The position numbers and the translations under genes are program-made. Positions 54,519 through 63,321 of a stretch of 64,000 nt of DNA are shown here, in pieces. Each line of letters starts with the position of its first letter. Positions within the stretch are counted from its first letter, which is position 1. This DNA comes from Paraplanobispora takensis (GTDB taxonomy: Bacteria > Actinomycetota > Actinomycetes > Streptosporangiales > Streptosporangiaceae): assembly GCF_016863195.1 (NCBI RefSeq), contig NZ_BOOK01000016.1, forward strand, positions 1 to 64,000, read 5' to 3'. The notes under the pieces are model-generated. The model searched no databases, was not told the DNA's origin, and was given only the letters and a program-made list of their open reading frames with translations.

Positions 54519-54794
54519 TCACGGCACCGCTCCGGTGAGCTCGGTGAGCCGGTGTTCGAGGTCGGCGATCCGGTCGGCCAGGGGCCGGACCTGGAGGATC
54601 TCGGCGAGCTGACCGGCCTCGTCGCGTTCCATGACGATGCACTGCGCGGGCGTGTCGGGATCGGTGAGGCCGTAGACCAGCAGGCAGAGCTGATCGGCGG
54701 CGTCGTCGACCAGCACGCCGAACCGGTGCCCGCTGCGGGCGGTGAGGTGGTGCACGGTGCCGGTGCCCGGGATGGTGGTTCGGATGATTTCCAC
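54519..54794 (-). CDS. Cation:proton antiporter regulatory subunit, KhtT N-terminal-like
   Basis: 91 residues from GTG 54794, six bases after [27 protein letters not shown]...FGVLVD and [14 protein letters not shown] match the first domain of KhtT/TrkA-C-type antiporter regulatory proteins; the C-terminus [14 protein letters not shown] is a short coiled coil. It should bind and gate a K+/H+ or Na+/H+ antiporter. The frame is continuous with the slipin gene upstream, so it may also be made as the end of a fusion. Confidence 0.75.
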   Translation of the reverse strand: MEIIRTTIPGTGTVHHLTARSGHRFGVLVDDAADQLCLLVYGLTDPDTPAQCIVMERDEAGQLAEILQVRPLADRIADLEHRLTELTGAVP

Positions 54795-55598
54795 GTTGTT
54801 CCTCCGTTCGCGAGAATGGGACGACGGGCGGGGGTCGTGGGCGGCGCGCTGGTTCGGCGGGCGGGGATCGTGGGCCGCGCACCGGTTCGACGGGTTCGGC
54901 AGGCAGGGGTCGTGGGCCGCGCACCGGTTCGGCGGGCACCCCGCCGTGGCGGGTCCGGCCTGGTGCGGGCGGCGGGCGACCGTGGCGGGCCCGTCCTGAC
55001 GCGGGTGTGGGGTGAAGGCCTCCGCCCACTGGATCAGGCCCGCACTGAGCGGGACCTCGATCCGGTGGATCTCGACGCCGGTGACCTCGACCCCCCATTG
55101 CCGGGTTCCGGCGGTGACGTCGGAGGGCAGGTTCCGCCTCCTGTCGCCGGGCGGCGCGGCCAGTTCCGCCAGCTCGCATCCGGCGACGTACCGGCGTACC
55201 TCGGCCTCCACCGCGGCGGTCAGGGCCGATCGCACGGAGTCGCCGGCCGCGCCGTAGCGGACCGGGTCGCGCACCGAGGCCAGGGCGGCGCCGCTGACCG
55301 TCACCGCCACGCCGTCCCTGGTCTCGGCCTCCAGCCAGAGCAGGTCGAGACAGATCGGGCGGAGTGAGACCCGTACGCCCCGCTCCAGGACCGGCAGCGT
55401 GAACACGACCCCCGGTCCGCCGACCCGGGCCGGACGCCCGCGCCTGAGCAGGACGAGGCGCTCGTCGGAGGCGAGGAGGCGGACCGAGGAGAGGGCGACG
55501 ACCGCAACTCCGGCCAGCGCCACCGTGCCGGCGACGATCCAGGCGGGCAGGGCTTCGACGGAGAGCCCCGCCTGCGGGCCGGTCCCGAGCACGATCAT
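54519..55598 (-). CDS. Slipin (SPFH/stomatin) protein, frame continuing into the antiporter subunit
   Basis: ATG 55598 follows GGAGGGG. One membrane segment ([18 protein letters not shown]), then an SPFH domain: [40 protein letters not shown], and [16 protein letters not shown]. After about residue 195 a Pro/Arg/His-rich repeat linker (NRCAAHDP units) leads without a stop into the antiporter subunit at residue 269, giving 359 residues in all. Slipins scaffold membrane proteins in patches. Whether a fusion, two proteins by internal start, or both are made cannot be told from sequence. Confidence 0.78.
   Translation of the reverse strand: MIVLGTGPQAGLSVEALPAWIVAGTVALAGVAVVALSSVRLLASDERLVLLRRGRPARVGGPGVVFTLPVLERGVRVSLRPICLDLLWLEAETRDGVAVTVSGAALASVRDPVRYGAAGDSVRSALTAAVEAEVRRYVAGCELAELAAPPGDRRRNLPSDVTAGTRQWGVEVTGVEIHRIEVPLSAGLIQWAEAFTPHPRQDGPATVARRPHQAGPATAGCPPNRCAAHDPCLPNPSNRCAAHDPRPPNQRAAHDPRPSSHSRERRNNVEIIRTTIPGTGTVHHLTARSGHRFGVLVDDAADQLCLLVYGLTDPDTPAQCIVMERDEAGQLAEILQVRPLADRIADLEHRLTELTGAVP
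54833..54936. repeat. Three degenerate repeats of about 30-42 bp in the slipin linker
   Basis: GGTCGTGGGCGGCGCGCTGG, GATCGTGGGCCGCGCACCGG and GGTCGTGGGCCGCGCACCGG each followed by TTCG(A/G)CGGG; they encode the NRCAAHDP-type linker units. Confidence 0.6.
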
Positions 55599-55794
55599 GT
55601 TTCCACCCCTCCTACCTGCGCCTTTCCTGTCTCTTCCAGTCTCGGTAAGAACGGGTCGTCGCACCATCGGGGCCGGTACCCATCTACGGCGGGGGGCATC
55701 ATGTAGAAGGGACGCATGGGGACGGGGCGGTGCACGGCTCAATGGGGAGCGCTGCGCATGGACAGGGGAGTCCCGTCACGGTGAGGCTGGGAAC

Positions 55795-56844
55795 ATGAAC
55801 GATCGCACCGGGTGGGACCCGGATCGGACCGGCGCCTCGGATGCGGCGCCGTCCGCACCGGAGGCGGCCCCCCGCTCCCGCAGGGCACCGGTGCAGTCCC
55901 TGTTCTGGCGGCTCTTCGCGATCAACGGCCTGGTCTTCACCGCCGGCACGCTCGTCCTGGCGCTCTCCCCGGCCACGGTGTCCTCACCGGTCCTGCTCAC
56001 CGAGGTCCCGGTCCTGACGGTCGGGCTGGCTCTGATCCTGGCCGCCAACGCGCTGCTGCTGCGCAGGAGCCTGGCCCCGCTCGGCGCCCTCACCGCGCTC
56101 ATGCGGCGCGTGGACCTGCTCCGTCCCGGCAACCGGCTGGCCGACAGCGGCAACGGGGACCTCACCCACGTGATCGGAGCCTTCAACGAGATGGTGGACC
56201 GCCTGGAAGCCGAACGCAGCATGGCCAGCGCGCACGCGCTGGCCGCGCAGGAGGGCGAACGGCAGCGCATCGCCCGCGAACTGCACGACGAGATCGGCCA
56301 GAGCCTCACCGTGGTGCTGCTCGGCCTCAAACGCACGACGGACCGCGCCCCGGACGACCTGCGTGAGGAACTGCACGCCATCACCGAGACCGTCCGCGCC
56401 AGCCTGGACGAGGTCCGCCAGGTCGCCCGCAGGCTCCGGCCCGGGGTGCTGGAGGACCTCGGGCTGATCAGCGCCATGAACGCCCTGGCCGCCGACTTCT
56501 CCGAGATGAGCGGCGTCCCGGTGACCCGCCGCCTCGACCCGCGGCTGCCCGCCCTGGGCAACGACGTCGAGCTGGTGCTGTACCGCATCGCGCAGGAGGG
56601 CCTGACCAACGTGGCCCGGCACGCCGGCGCCTCGCGCGTCGAGCTCGCGCTGAGCGGCGAGCCCGGCGCCGTGGTGCTGTCGATCACCGACGACGGCCGC
56701 GGCGGGCCGATCCGGGAGGGGGCGGGCATCCGCGGCATGTGCGAGCGCGCCCTGCTCATCGGCGCCCGGCTGACCGTCCGCCACCCGCCGGAGGGCGGGA
56801 CGCGGGTGCGCCTGGCCGTACCGGACGGAGGAGAACCGAAGTGA
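55795..56844 (+). CDS. HAMP-containing sensor histidine kinase (HisKA_3)
   Basis: 349 residues from ATG 55795. Two membrane segments (about 40-62 and 72-95), HAMP domain (RRSLAPLGALTALMRRVD), phosphorylation helix with His164 in ARELHDEIGQS, and HATPase motifs EGLTNVARHAGAS, DDGRGG and GAGIRGMCERA. There is almost no extracytoplasmic loop, so it likely senses within the membrane. GTGA overlap couples it to the response regulator. Confidence 0.92.
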   Translation: MNDRTGWDPDRTGASDAAPSAPEAAPRSRRAPVQSLFWRLFAINGLVFTAGTLVLALSPATVSSPVLLTEVPVLTVGLALILAANALLLRRSLAPLGALTALMRRVDLLRPGNRLADSGNGDLTHVIGAFNEMVDRLEAERSMASAHALAAQEGERQRIARELHDEIGQSLTVVLLGLKRTTDRAPDDLREELHAITETVRASLDEVRQVARRLRPGVLEDLGLISAMNALAADFSEMSGVPVTRRLDPRLPALGNDVELVLYRIAQEGLTNVARHAGASRVELALSGEPGAVVLSITDDGRGGPIREGAGIRGMCERALLIGARLTVRHPPEGGTRVRLAVPDGGEPK

Positions 56845-57506
56845 CCATGGGGGAACGGCGTCCGACCCGCATCCTGCTGGCCGACGACCACGCGCTGGTC
56901 CGCCAGGGGCTGCGGCTGATCCTGGACGCGGAACCCGACCTGACCGTCGTCGCCGAGGCGGGCAACGGCGCCGAGGCCGTCGACCTGGCCGACGGCCGCG
57001 AGGTCGATCTGGCCATCCTGGACATCGCCATGCCCCGGATGACCGGCATCCAGGCCGCGCGCGAGATCTCCCGGCGCGCGCCGGAGATCCGGCTCCTCAT
57101 GCTGTCGATGTACGACAACGAGCAGTACCTCTTCGAGTCCCTGCGCGCCGGCGCCTGCGGCTACGTGCTCAAGTCCGTCGCCGACCGGGACCTGCTGGAG
57201 GCCTGCCGGGCGGCCATGCGCGGGGAGCCCTTCCTCTATCCCGGCGCGGTCACCACCCTCATCCGCGACTACCTGCGACGCGACGACGCCGCCGAACGGC
57301 AGCCCGCCGACGTGCTCACCCCGCGGGAGGAGGAGGTCCTCAAGCTCGTCGCCGAGGGGCACTCCTCCAAGGACATCGCCGACATGCTGGTGATCAGCGT
57401 GAAGACCGTCGACCGGCACCGCGCCAACATCCTGGGCAAGCTCGGCATGCGCGACCGGCTGGAGCTGACCCGCTACGCCATCCGCGCGGGCCTGATCGAG
57501 CCGTGA
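56841..57506 (+). CDS. NarL/FixJ family response regulator
   Basis: 221 residues from GTG 56841 (overlaps the kinase stop; GGAGGAG upstream). Receiver with Asp61 in LAILDIAMP, Lys in YVLKSVADRD, and a LuxR-type HTH (LTPREEEVLKLVAEGHSSKD, then VKTVDRHRANI). Cognate regulator of the kinase at 55795. The neighbouring slipin/transporter genes, divergent from the kinase, are plausible targets. Confidence 0.93.
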   Translation: MTMGERRPTRILLADDHALVRQGLRLILDAEPDLTVVAEAGNGAEAVDLADGREVDLAILDIAMPRMTGIQAAREISRRAPEIRLLMLSMYDNEQYLFESLRAGACGYVLKSVADRDLLEACRAAMRGEPFLYPGAVTTLIRDYLRRDDAAERQPADVLTPREEEVLKLVAEGHSSKDIADMLVISVKTVDRHRANILGKLGMRDRLELTRYAIRAGLIEP

Positions 57507-57609
57507 CCGGAGGCCGGCCGGGCTCTCACCGCCGAGCGGGGGCCGGCTGAGGCCTACCGCCGTGCGGAGGGAGGCTGGGCTCTCGCCGGGCGGAGAGCGG
57601 CCGAGCCCC

Positions 57610-58602
57610 TCACCGTCGTCCGGCGGTCCCGCCGGTCAGCTCCTCGCCCAGGGGGCTGAGGCGGTACAGCACCCGCCGCCCGTCACGGGCCCGGCTGACC
57701 AGGCCCGTGGCGTGCAGCACACGCAGGTGCTGGGACACCGCGCTCGGCGTCACCCTCAGGCGGCGGGCGAGCTCGACCGTGGGCGTCGGCTCCGCCAGGA
57801 GGCCGAGCAGCCGCGCCCTGGGGGCGCCGAGCAGCGACACGAGGGCCGCAGCGTCGGCGACCGGCGCCGGTTCCCACAGCGTCGCCACCCCGCGGCCGGG
57901 ATAGACCAGCAGCGGAGCCTCCTGCGGGCTGAGCGGCGGAGCGGGCTTGTGGGCGAACACCGACGGCACCAGCAGCAGCCCCCGCCCGTCCGCCGCGACG
58001 CGGTGCCTGCTGATCATTTTGTCGATGCGCAGGGTGCCGTCGTGCCAGCGCAGGTTGGGATGCATGTCGGCGAACAGCAGACGCGCGCCGCCCACGGCCA
58101 GCTGCCGCGCGCGGTAGGTCATGTCGGCCTCCAGCACGAGCCGCATCCGCGGCCACGCCGGTTCGACGGCGATCCGCCAGTAGTCCCGCAGGAGCTCGCA
58201 CACGGCGTCGCGCAGCCCGGCGACGGCCGCGTCGTCGCCGACGGCGGCCACGCTCAGCGCCTCGGGAAGCGGGTCCGGCGCGTGCGCGGCCGACAGGTCG
58301 CGGCGGACGAGCTCCGGAGGCGTCCGCCGTACGACGGCCAGCTCCTCCTCGAAGCCCGCGGCGAAGGAGACCGGCCGCGGGGTCAGGAAGTCGGGGAGGG
58401 GGAGGCGCCGTCCGACCAGGGACGTCAGCAGCTCGGTGTCGAGCCCGCCGAGGCTGTCGAGGACGGACCTGCGCCAGGGGAGGTGCAGCGCGTGCAGGCC
58501 CGGATCGCGCAGGATCCGCAGGCTGAAGACCGTCTCGTGCAGCGGGGAGATCGCGAACCGGGTGTCCGCGAGGTCCTCGACACCGAGCACGAATTCGATC
58601 AT
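57610..58602 (-). CDS. ArsR-type regulator with DUF5937 domain
   Basis: 330 residues from ATG 58602. Residues 1-250 match DUF5937 (IEFVLGVEDLADTRFAISPLHE; LADMHPNLRWHDGTLRI), and the C-terminal 75 residues are an ArsR winged helix (LLAEPTPTVELARRLRVTPSAVSQHLRVLHATGL, broken here only by description). Divergent from the MFS exporter at 59004, which it probably represses. The ligand is unknown; the cysteine metal sites of classical ArsR are absent. Confidence 0.85.
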   Translation of the reverse strand: MIEFVLGVEDLADTRFAISPLHETVFSLRILRDPGLHALHLPWRRSVLDSLGGLDTELLTSLVGRRLPLPDFLTPRPVSFAAGFEEELAVVRRTPPELVRRDLSAAHAPDPLPEALSVAAVGDDAAVAGLRDAVCELLRDYWRIAVEPAWPRMRLVLEADMTYRARQLAVGGARLLFADMHPNLRWHDGTLRIDKMISRHRVAADGRGLLLVPSVFAHKPAPPLSPQEAPLLVYPGRGVATLWEPAPVADAAALVSLLGAPRARLLGLLAEPTPTVELARRLRVTPSAVSQHLRVLHATGLVSRARDGRRVLYRLSPLGEELTGGTAGRR

Positions 58603-58759
58603 TAAGCGCCAGGCTACATCAATTGGCGCCGGAGCCGCGGTGGCGTGGACTTCGACGCATGGAACCCGCGGCTCACAGACAATCGGCAGGTCACGGACGA
58701 CGCCCGCCCCGAGGACGCCGAGAGACCCGAGAACACCAACCCCTCCGAGTACACGGGAC

Positions 58760-58867
58760 GGCTCAGGGGGAACACCCGGCTCACGAAGAACGCACAGTTT
58801 GCGGAGAACGCGCGGTTCGAAGGGAACGCGCGGTTCAGGAGGAACACCTGGTTCAGGGAGAACGCGC
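58760..58867 (+). repeat. Six 18-bp tandem repeats in the DUF5937-MFS gap
   Basis: Exact period 18: GGCTCAGGGGGAACACCC, GGCTCACGAAGAACGCAC, AGTTTGCGGAGAACGCGC, GGTTCGAAGGGAACGCGC, GGTTCAGGAGGAACACCT, GGTTCAGGGAGAACGCGC (58760-58867). One plus frame (58645-58995, from a GTG) reads hexapeptides ending Asn-Ala/Thr with high third-position GC; the frame of the MFS gene has low third-position GC here. The rest of the 400-bp gap 58603-59003 shows no other gene. Confidence 0.75.
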
Positions 58868-59003
58868 GGCGATCGTCCTCGGTACGGTACGGGACCCCGG
58901 CGGATCCGGCGCGGGCGGGACGCCGCGCTCCCGGCCGGCAGAACGGGACGCCGGCGGGGCCGCGACCGGTTCTCCGTGCCCGCCGCCCCACCTGAGCCGC
59001 CGG

Positions 59004-60263
59004 GTGATCCTGCTGCTGGCCGTCACCTGCGGGGTGGCCGTGGGCAACGTCTACTTCCCCCAGGCCGTCAACCCGTCGGTCGCCTCCGGCCTGTCCGTGT
59101 CCCCCGACGTCGCCACGCTGGTGGTGACCGCGGCGCAGCTCGGCTACGCGGCCGGGATCTTCCTGCTGGTGCCGCTCGGCGACCGGTTTCCGCACCGCCG
59201 GCTGATCGTCACCCTGCTCGTCCTCACCGGCCTGGGACTGCTCGCCGCGAGTGCCTCCCCCGCACTCGCCCCGCTCGCCGGTGCGAGCGCCCTCGTCGGC
59301 CTCACGACCGTGGTGGCGCCGATCATCGGCCCGATGGCGGCGGGGCTGGTGGCCGGCGACCGCCGCGGGGAGATCAGCGGCATCCTGCTGAGCGGATCCC
59401 TCGGCGGCATGCTGCTGTCGCGCACCGCCGGCGGAGCCGTCGGCCAGTGGCTGGGCTGGCGGGCCCCCTATCTGCTGGCCGCGGCGCTGACCCTGCTCAC
59501 GGCGGCGTTCCTGGCCCGCGCACTGCCCGCCACGACCCCGCCGGTAGGGCAGCGGCCTCCGGCCCCGCCGGTACGGCGACGCCGCCCGGCCTCGCCGGAG
59601 ACGGATCCGCCGCGGGAGCGCCATCCGGTCCCGTCGGCGGGGGAGCGTTATCCGGAGCTCCTCGCCGGGTCGCTCCGCCTGCTGCGCATCGAGCCGGACC
59701 TGCGCCGTTCCTGCTTCTACCAGGCCATGCTCTTCGCCGGCTTCTCGGCGCTCTGGACCGGCGTCGCGCTGCTGCTGACCGGACCGGCCTACGGCCTGGG
59801 AACATCGGCGGTCGGCGCGCTCGCCCTGGTCAACGCGGGGACGATGCTGTGCACGCCGCTCGCGGGACGGCAGGTGGACCGCCGGGGACCCGACGCGGTC
59901 AACCTCGTCTGCATGTTCGGGGCCGTCGCCGCAGCCCTCGTCCTGCTGCCCGGCGGCCTCGGCGGGGCGGCGGGCCTGGCGGCGCTCGTACTGGGGTCGC
60001 TGCTGCTCGACGTCGCGATGCAGTCGGGGATGGTCGCCAACCAGGTGCGGATCTACGCCCTGCGCCCCGAGGTCCTCAGCAGGCTCAACACCGCCTACAT
60101 GACCTGCTCCTACGTCGGCGGCGCCATGGGCTCCTGGCTCGGGGCGCGCGCCTACGCCCACGCCGGATGGTGGAGCGTGTGCGCGCTGGTGGCCGCGCTC
60201 GCCGCCCTCGCCCTGGTCTGTCATCTCCTGTTCCTGTACGGCCGGCGCGGGCGGCGCGCTTGA
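59004..60263 (+). CDS. MFS exporter (DHA1-like)
   Basis: About 419 residues from GTG 59004; the true start is uncertain because the frame is open to 58623 but its codon use upstream is not protein-like. Twelve membrane segments; LAVTCGVAVGNVYFPQAV opens helix 1, LLVPLGDRFPHRRL is the loop 2-3 signature, and a long Pro/Arg-rich loop separates the halves. This family of actinomycete exporters is usually paired with a regulator, as here with the divergent DUF5937/ArsR gene. Substrate unknown. Confidence 0.82.
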   Translation: MILLLAVTCGVAVGNVYFPQAVNPSVASGLSVSPDVATLVVTAAQLGYAAGIFLLVPLGDRFPHRRLIVTLLVLTGLGLLAASASPALAPLAGASALVGLTTVVAPIIGPMAAGLVAGDRRGEISGILLSGSLGGMLLSRTAGGAVGQWLGWRAPYLLAAALTLLTAAFLARALPATTPPVGQRPPAPPVRRRRPASPETDPPRERHPVPSAGERYPELLAGSLRLLRIEPDLRRSCFYQAMLFAGFSALWTGVALLLTGPAYGLGTSAVGALALVNAGTMLCTPLAGRQVDRRGPDAVNLVCMFGAVAAALVLLPGGLGGAAGLAALVLGSLLLDVAMQSGMVANQVRIYALRPEVLSRLNTAYMTCSYVGGAMGSWLGARAYAHAGWWSVCALVAALAALALVCHLLFLYGRRGRRA

Positions 60264-60318
60264 AGGCGGCCCGCGAGCTGTTCAAACTCCGAAGAAAACG
60301 CGTCAGAGGAGGCTGCCC

Positions 60319-60858
60319 GTGTTGTACGTCTTCGGCTTCGAACGGATCGGCGTGGCGGTGAGCGACATCTTCTTCGTCGACCCGAACCCGGACAGGGGGC
60401 AGGAGGGCGCCGAGCACGGCGTCCGCCTGGAGGTGCGGGTGCTGGAGCAGGCAGAGCTGAAGGGCTCGATCTACTCGGCGCGGCCCATCCGGGTCGACCG
60501 GCCGATCTGGCGGCTGGACCTGCTGGAGGCGGTCGCCGGGGAGTCCGGCAGTTTCGACCGGACTCACCACCACCCGGCCTTCACCGGCTGGGAGCCGGGC
60601 CCGCGGGTGTTCGACAAGGAGCTGTCGGCCGACCCCCTCGGCTGGCTGGAGGGCAGGCTCGGTGACCTGGACGGGGTGCTGAGGGAGGCGGGCGTCGAGC
60701 CCGACGACGCCACCGCCGCCGACGCGGCCCGGCTCAGGGAGCGCGCCCCGGAGATCGTCGACAGCGTGCGCGGGCTGCTGGCCGGGGTGCGGGCCGGAGA
60801 ACTCGCCCGGCCTCCCGAGGAGGGGCCGGGCGACAACGTCCGCGCGAGCTGGCTGTGA
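60319..60858 (+). CDS. Conserved hypothetical protein
   Basis: 179 residues from GTG 60319 after GAGGAGG; the next codon TTG is an alternative. Starts VLYVFGFERIGVAVSDIFFVDP, then EVRVLEQAELKGSIYSARPI, WRLDLLEAV and a centre FDRTHHHPAFTGWEPGPRVFD with three consecutive histidines. C-terminal half helical. No signal or membrane segment. The His cluster could bind metal. I do not recognise the family. Confidence 0.75.
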   Translation: MLYVFGFERIGVAVSDIFFVDPNPDRGQEGAEHGVRLEVRVLEQAELKGSIYSARPIRVDRPIWRLDLLEAVAGESGSFDRTHHHPAFTGWEPGPRVFDKELSADPLGWLEGRLGDLDGVLREAGVEPDDATAADAARLRERAPEIVDSVRGLLAGVRAGELARPPEEGPGDNVRASWL

Positions 60859-60920
60859 CCCGGCTCCGGTGAACACCGCGGGCGTCCGGCCCGGTGGCGG
60901 GCCGGACGCCCCGGAGCGGG

Positions 60921-61337
60921 TCAGCCGGCGGCCACCACCTCGATCTCCACCAGCCAGTCGCTGACCAGTGTCTGCACGACGATCGCCGTGGTGGGGACGG
61001 TCCGGCCGCCCAGCGCCTTCACCCGGGCCGCGGCGTTCGGCTCGGCGTAGGAGGCGTCGCGCAGATAGCTGGTGAGCCGGACGATGTTGTCCACGGTCAT
61101 GCCGGCCGAGGCCAGGATCGCGCGCAGGTTGGTCCAGACGAGGTCGAGTTGTCCGTCGAGCGTGGCTCCGGCCGCGCCCGAGGGGTCCAGTCCCATCGTT
61201 CCGGAGACGAACAGCAGCCGCTGCGCGTTGCGGACCTCCACCGCGTGGACGTAGTCGTCGGTGGTGGCGTACACCCCGTCCGCCGGGTCGTGTGTGATGA
61301 TCTCCATCTGCGGGTTCGTGGTCATGATCTGGATCAT
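60921..61337 (-). CDS. RidA (YjgF/YER057c/UK114) family protein
   Basis: 138 residues; ATG 61337 has GGGGAC five bases upstream, better than ATG 61325. Pattern of RidA: YVHAVEVRNAQRLLFVSGTMGLD, LDLVWTNLRAILASAGMTVDNIVRLTSYL cut here as two blocks, and PTTAIVVQTLVSDWLVEIE with the glutamate near the end. The arginine that binds the imine carboxylate in true RidA (R105) is replaced, so it belongs to another subgroup. Confidence 0.85.
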   Translation of the reverse strand: MIQIMTTNPQMEIITHDPADGVYATTDDYVHAVEVRNAQRLLFVSGTMGLDPSGAAGATLDGQLDLVWTNLRAILASAGMTVDNIVRLTSYLRDASYAEPNAAARVKALGGRTVPTTAIVVQTLVSDWLVEIEVVAAG

Positions 61338-61399
61338 GGCAGTCCCCGTCCCGGGGTTCGCCCCGTTTTCTGTCGGAGTGCTTCGCTACGTTCCCGCTC

Positions 61400-61903
61400 A
61401 TGATTGACGGATCACCCGACGGCGCAGCCGTGTGGGAACGACACAGCAGGGTGCGGGTGGTGCCGCCCGTCCGGCCGCGCAAGCTGGCGAAGGTCCCCTT
61501 CGTCGAGCTGGCGGACGGCCGGCTGCAGGGGGTGGTGTCGAGCGGCTCGGACATCGGCCGGGTCTACGTCTCCTCCATCGCCGCGGGCACCCACGCCTAC
61601 AACTGCAGCACCAACAACAACCGCCCGTGCGGCGGCCTGTACGGCGCGCCGTGCAAGCATCTGCAGGCCCTGGCCGCCGAGGCCGTGCTGCAGTACGGCC
61701 TCGACCGCGTGGCCCGCTATCTGCGGGTCGAGGTCCCCGAGGGCGCCGGCCTGATCGGCTGCCTGGACGGCTCGCACGAGCCCGCCCCCGCCGCCATGGT
61801 GTTCAGCCGCTTCCTGCGCCACCTGGCCTACCTGGAGGTGCCCGACACCACCATGCCGATCCCGGAACTGCACTGGTTCCCGGCCGAGGGGACGGTGGGC
61901 TGA
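61400..61903 (+). CDS. SWIM zinc-finger-like protein of a vWA/MoxR-type operon
   Basis: 167 residues from ATG 61400. Zinc-ligand pattern YNCSTNNNRPCGGLYGAPCKHLQ, that is C...C...C-x-H as in SWIM domains. VRPRKLAKVPFVELADGRLQG precedes it. No other domain. Its stop overlaps the next start as TGATG, and the third gene overlaps likewise, so the three are made together. In actinomycetes such genes accompany MoxR ATPase and vWA proteins. Confidence 0.72.
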   Translation: MIDGSPDGAAVWERHSRVRVVPPVRPRKLAKVPFVELADGRLQGVVSSGSDIGRVYVSSIAAGTHAYNCSTNNNRPCGGLYGAPCKHLQALAAEAVLQYGLDRVARYLRVEVPEGAGLIGCLDGSHEPAPAAMVFSRFLRHLAYLEVPDTTMPIPELHWFPAEGTVG

Positions 61904-63321
61904 TGCTGGCCGTACAGCTGACCGCGTTGCTCGGTGGCGAACCGCAGGGCACCGCGGAGGCGCTCGCCCTCGTGCACGGCTTCGACGAGGCCCTGGTGCA
62001 CGGCCTGGGCCGGCTCGCCGAGGAGCGCGCCGAGGCGCTGGACGCCCTGGCCGGAGCCTTCGCGGCCACCCCGATCGGCGAGCGGCTGGCGGAGGCCGCG
62101 GCCAAGGTCGCCTCCGGCTCGATCGCCGAGGAGCACCTGACGGCGCTGGCCGGCGGCCGGGCCGCGCTGCTCGGCGCCGTGCACGACGCCCTGCTCGCCG
62201 GGCTGGACGCGGCGCTGGAACGCGAGCGCGCCCCCTGGCAGGCCGCGCCCGCACCGGAGGCGGACGGCGCAGGCAACCCGATGACCGATGCCGGCAACCC
62301 GGCGGCCGGAGCCCGCTCCTGGCTGCGCGAGCTGGCCATCGCCGGCTGGCGCGGCGTCGACCACGACCTCGTCTCGGCCGTCGACCAGACCGTCGAGGGG
62401 CTGCTGGCCGTACCGGAGCAGCGCCGGCTGGCGGTGCTGCTGGACGGCCTGGCGGCCGAGCTGCGCGCCTGCTGCCCGGTCGGCACGATGGACCGGCTGC
62501 CGGTACGGCGCTGGGCCGACCTGTGGACCCGGGCCCTGCTGCTGGCGCAGGGCGGCGCGGCCGGAGCCCCGCAGAGCGCGGGAACGGTGTCGGGGCGGCT
62601 GCTGATCCTCGGCGTCGACGTGCACGAGCACGGCACCGCGGTCCAGTTCCAGGTCCACGGCGTGCTGGAGCCCGCCGACGGCGGCCGGGCCCGGCTGGTG
62701 CGCGCCGCCGTCACCGTCGCCAAGGTGGACACCATCACCGGTCCCGCCACGTGGAAGCTGCCGAACCGGCACCGGATGCTGCTGGCCGCGCTGGCGGACC
62801 GCCGCAGCCTCGACCTCACCGACATGCCCCTGCTCGACAGCGGCGACCTGGTCTGGCACGACGACCGGGCCGTGGTGGGCGGGCCCGCCGACCCGTTCAC
62901 CACCGCCCGGCTGACGCTCACCGGCGCGCTCGCCCCGGCGGCGCCGCCGCTGGACCGCCACCCGGTGGGGATCGCCGAGCCCGTGCTGGTGGAGGGTTAC
63001 CGGGTCACCGGGGACGGCTCGTTCGACCTGGGTGGCGCCGTGCTCGACGTGGACGCCGGACGGCTGCCGGCCTGCGGCCCGCTCACGCCCCAGCTGGTGG
63101 CCGGCTCCTCGGCCTGCGTCGGGCTGGTCCGCTGGGACGGCGGCCGCTGGCTGCTGCAGCCGCTCGCCGTACAGGCCACGGTCAAGAGGCAGACGGTCGA
63201 GGCCGGGACCGGTGACTGGGCGCTGGGCCCCACCGACCCCAAGGTGGTCAAGGCCGAGGCGCGGGCCGGGGACGCGGTCGCGGTCCTGCGCGAGCGAGCC
63301 GGACGGTTGCTGAGGCGATGA
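61903..63321 (+). CDS. Middle protein of the SWIM/vWA operon, unknown function
   Basis: 472 residues from ATG 61903 (TGATG with the SWIM gene). The N-terminal 110 residues are Ala/Leu/Glu helical repeats; a Pro/Ala linker follows; residues 130-470 are mixed, with MDRLPVRRWADLWTRALLLA, ILGVDVHEHGTAVQFQVHGV and VGLVRWDGGRWLLQPLAVQA. No catalytic motif seen, no signal, no membrane segment. Context predicts a partner of the SWIM and vWA proteins. Confidence 0.7.
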   Translation: MLAVQLTALLGGEPQGTAEALALVHGFDEALVHGLGRLAEERAEALDALAGAFAATPIGERLAEAAAKVASGSIAEEHLTALAGGRAALLGAVHDALLAGLDAALERERAPWQAAPAPEADGAGNPMTDAGNPAAGARSWLRELAIAGWRGVDHDLVSAVDQTVEGLLAVPEQRRLAVLLDGLAAELRACCPVGTMDRLPVRRWADLWTRALLLAQGGAAGAPQSAGTVSGRLLILGVDVHEHGTAVQFQVHGVLEPADGGRARLVRAAVTVAKVDTITGPATWKLPNRHRMLLAALADRRSLDLTDMPLLDSGDLVWHDDRAVVGGPADPFTTARLTLTGALAPAAPPLDRHPVGIAEPVLVEGYRVTGDGSFDLGGAVLDVDAGRLPACGPLTPQLVAGSSACVGLVRWDGGRWLLQPLAVQATVKRQTVEAGTGDWALGPTDPKVVKAEARAGDAVAVLRERAGRLLRR

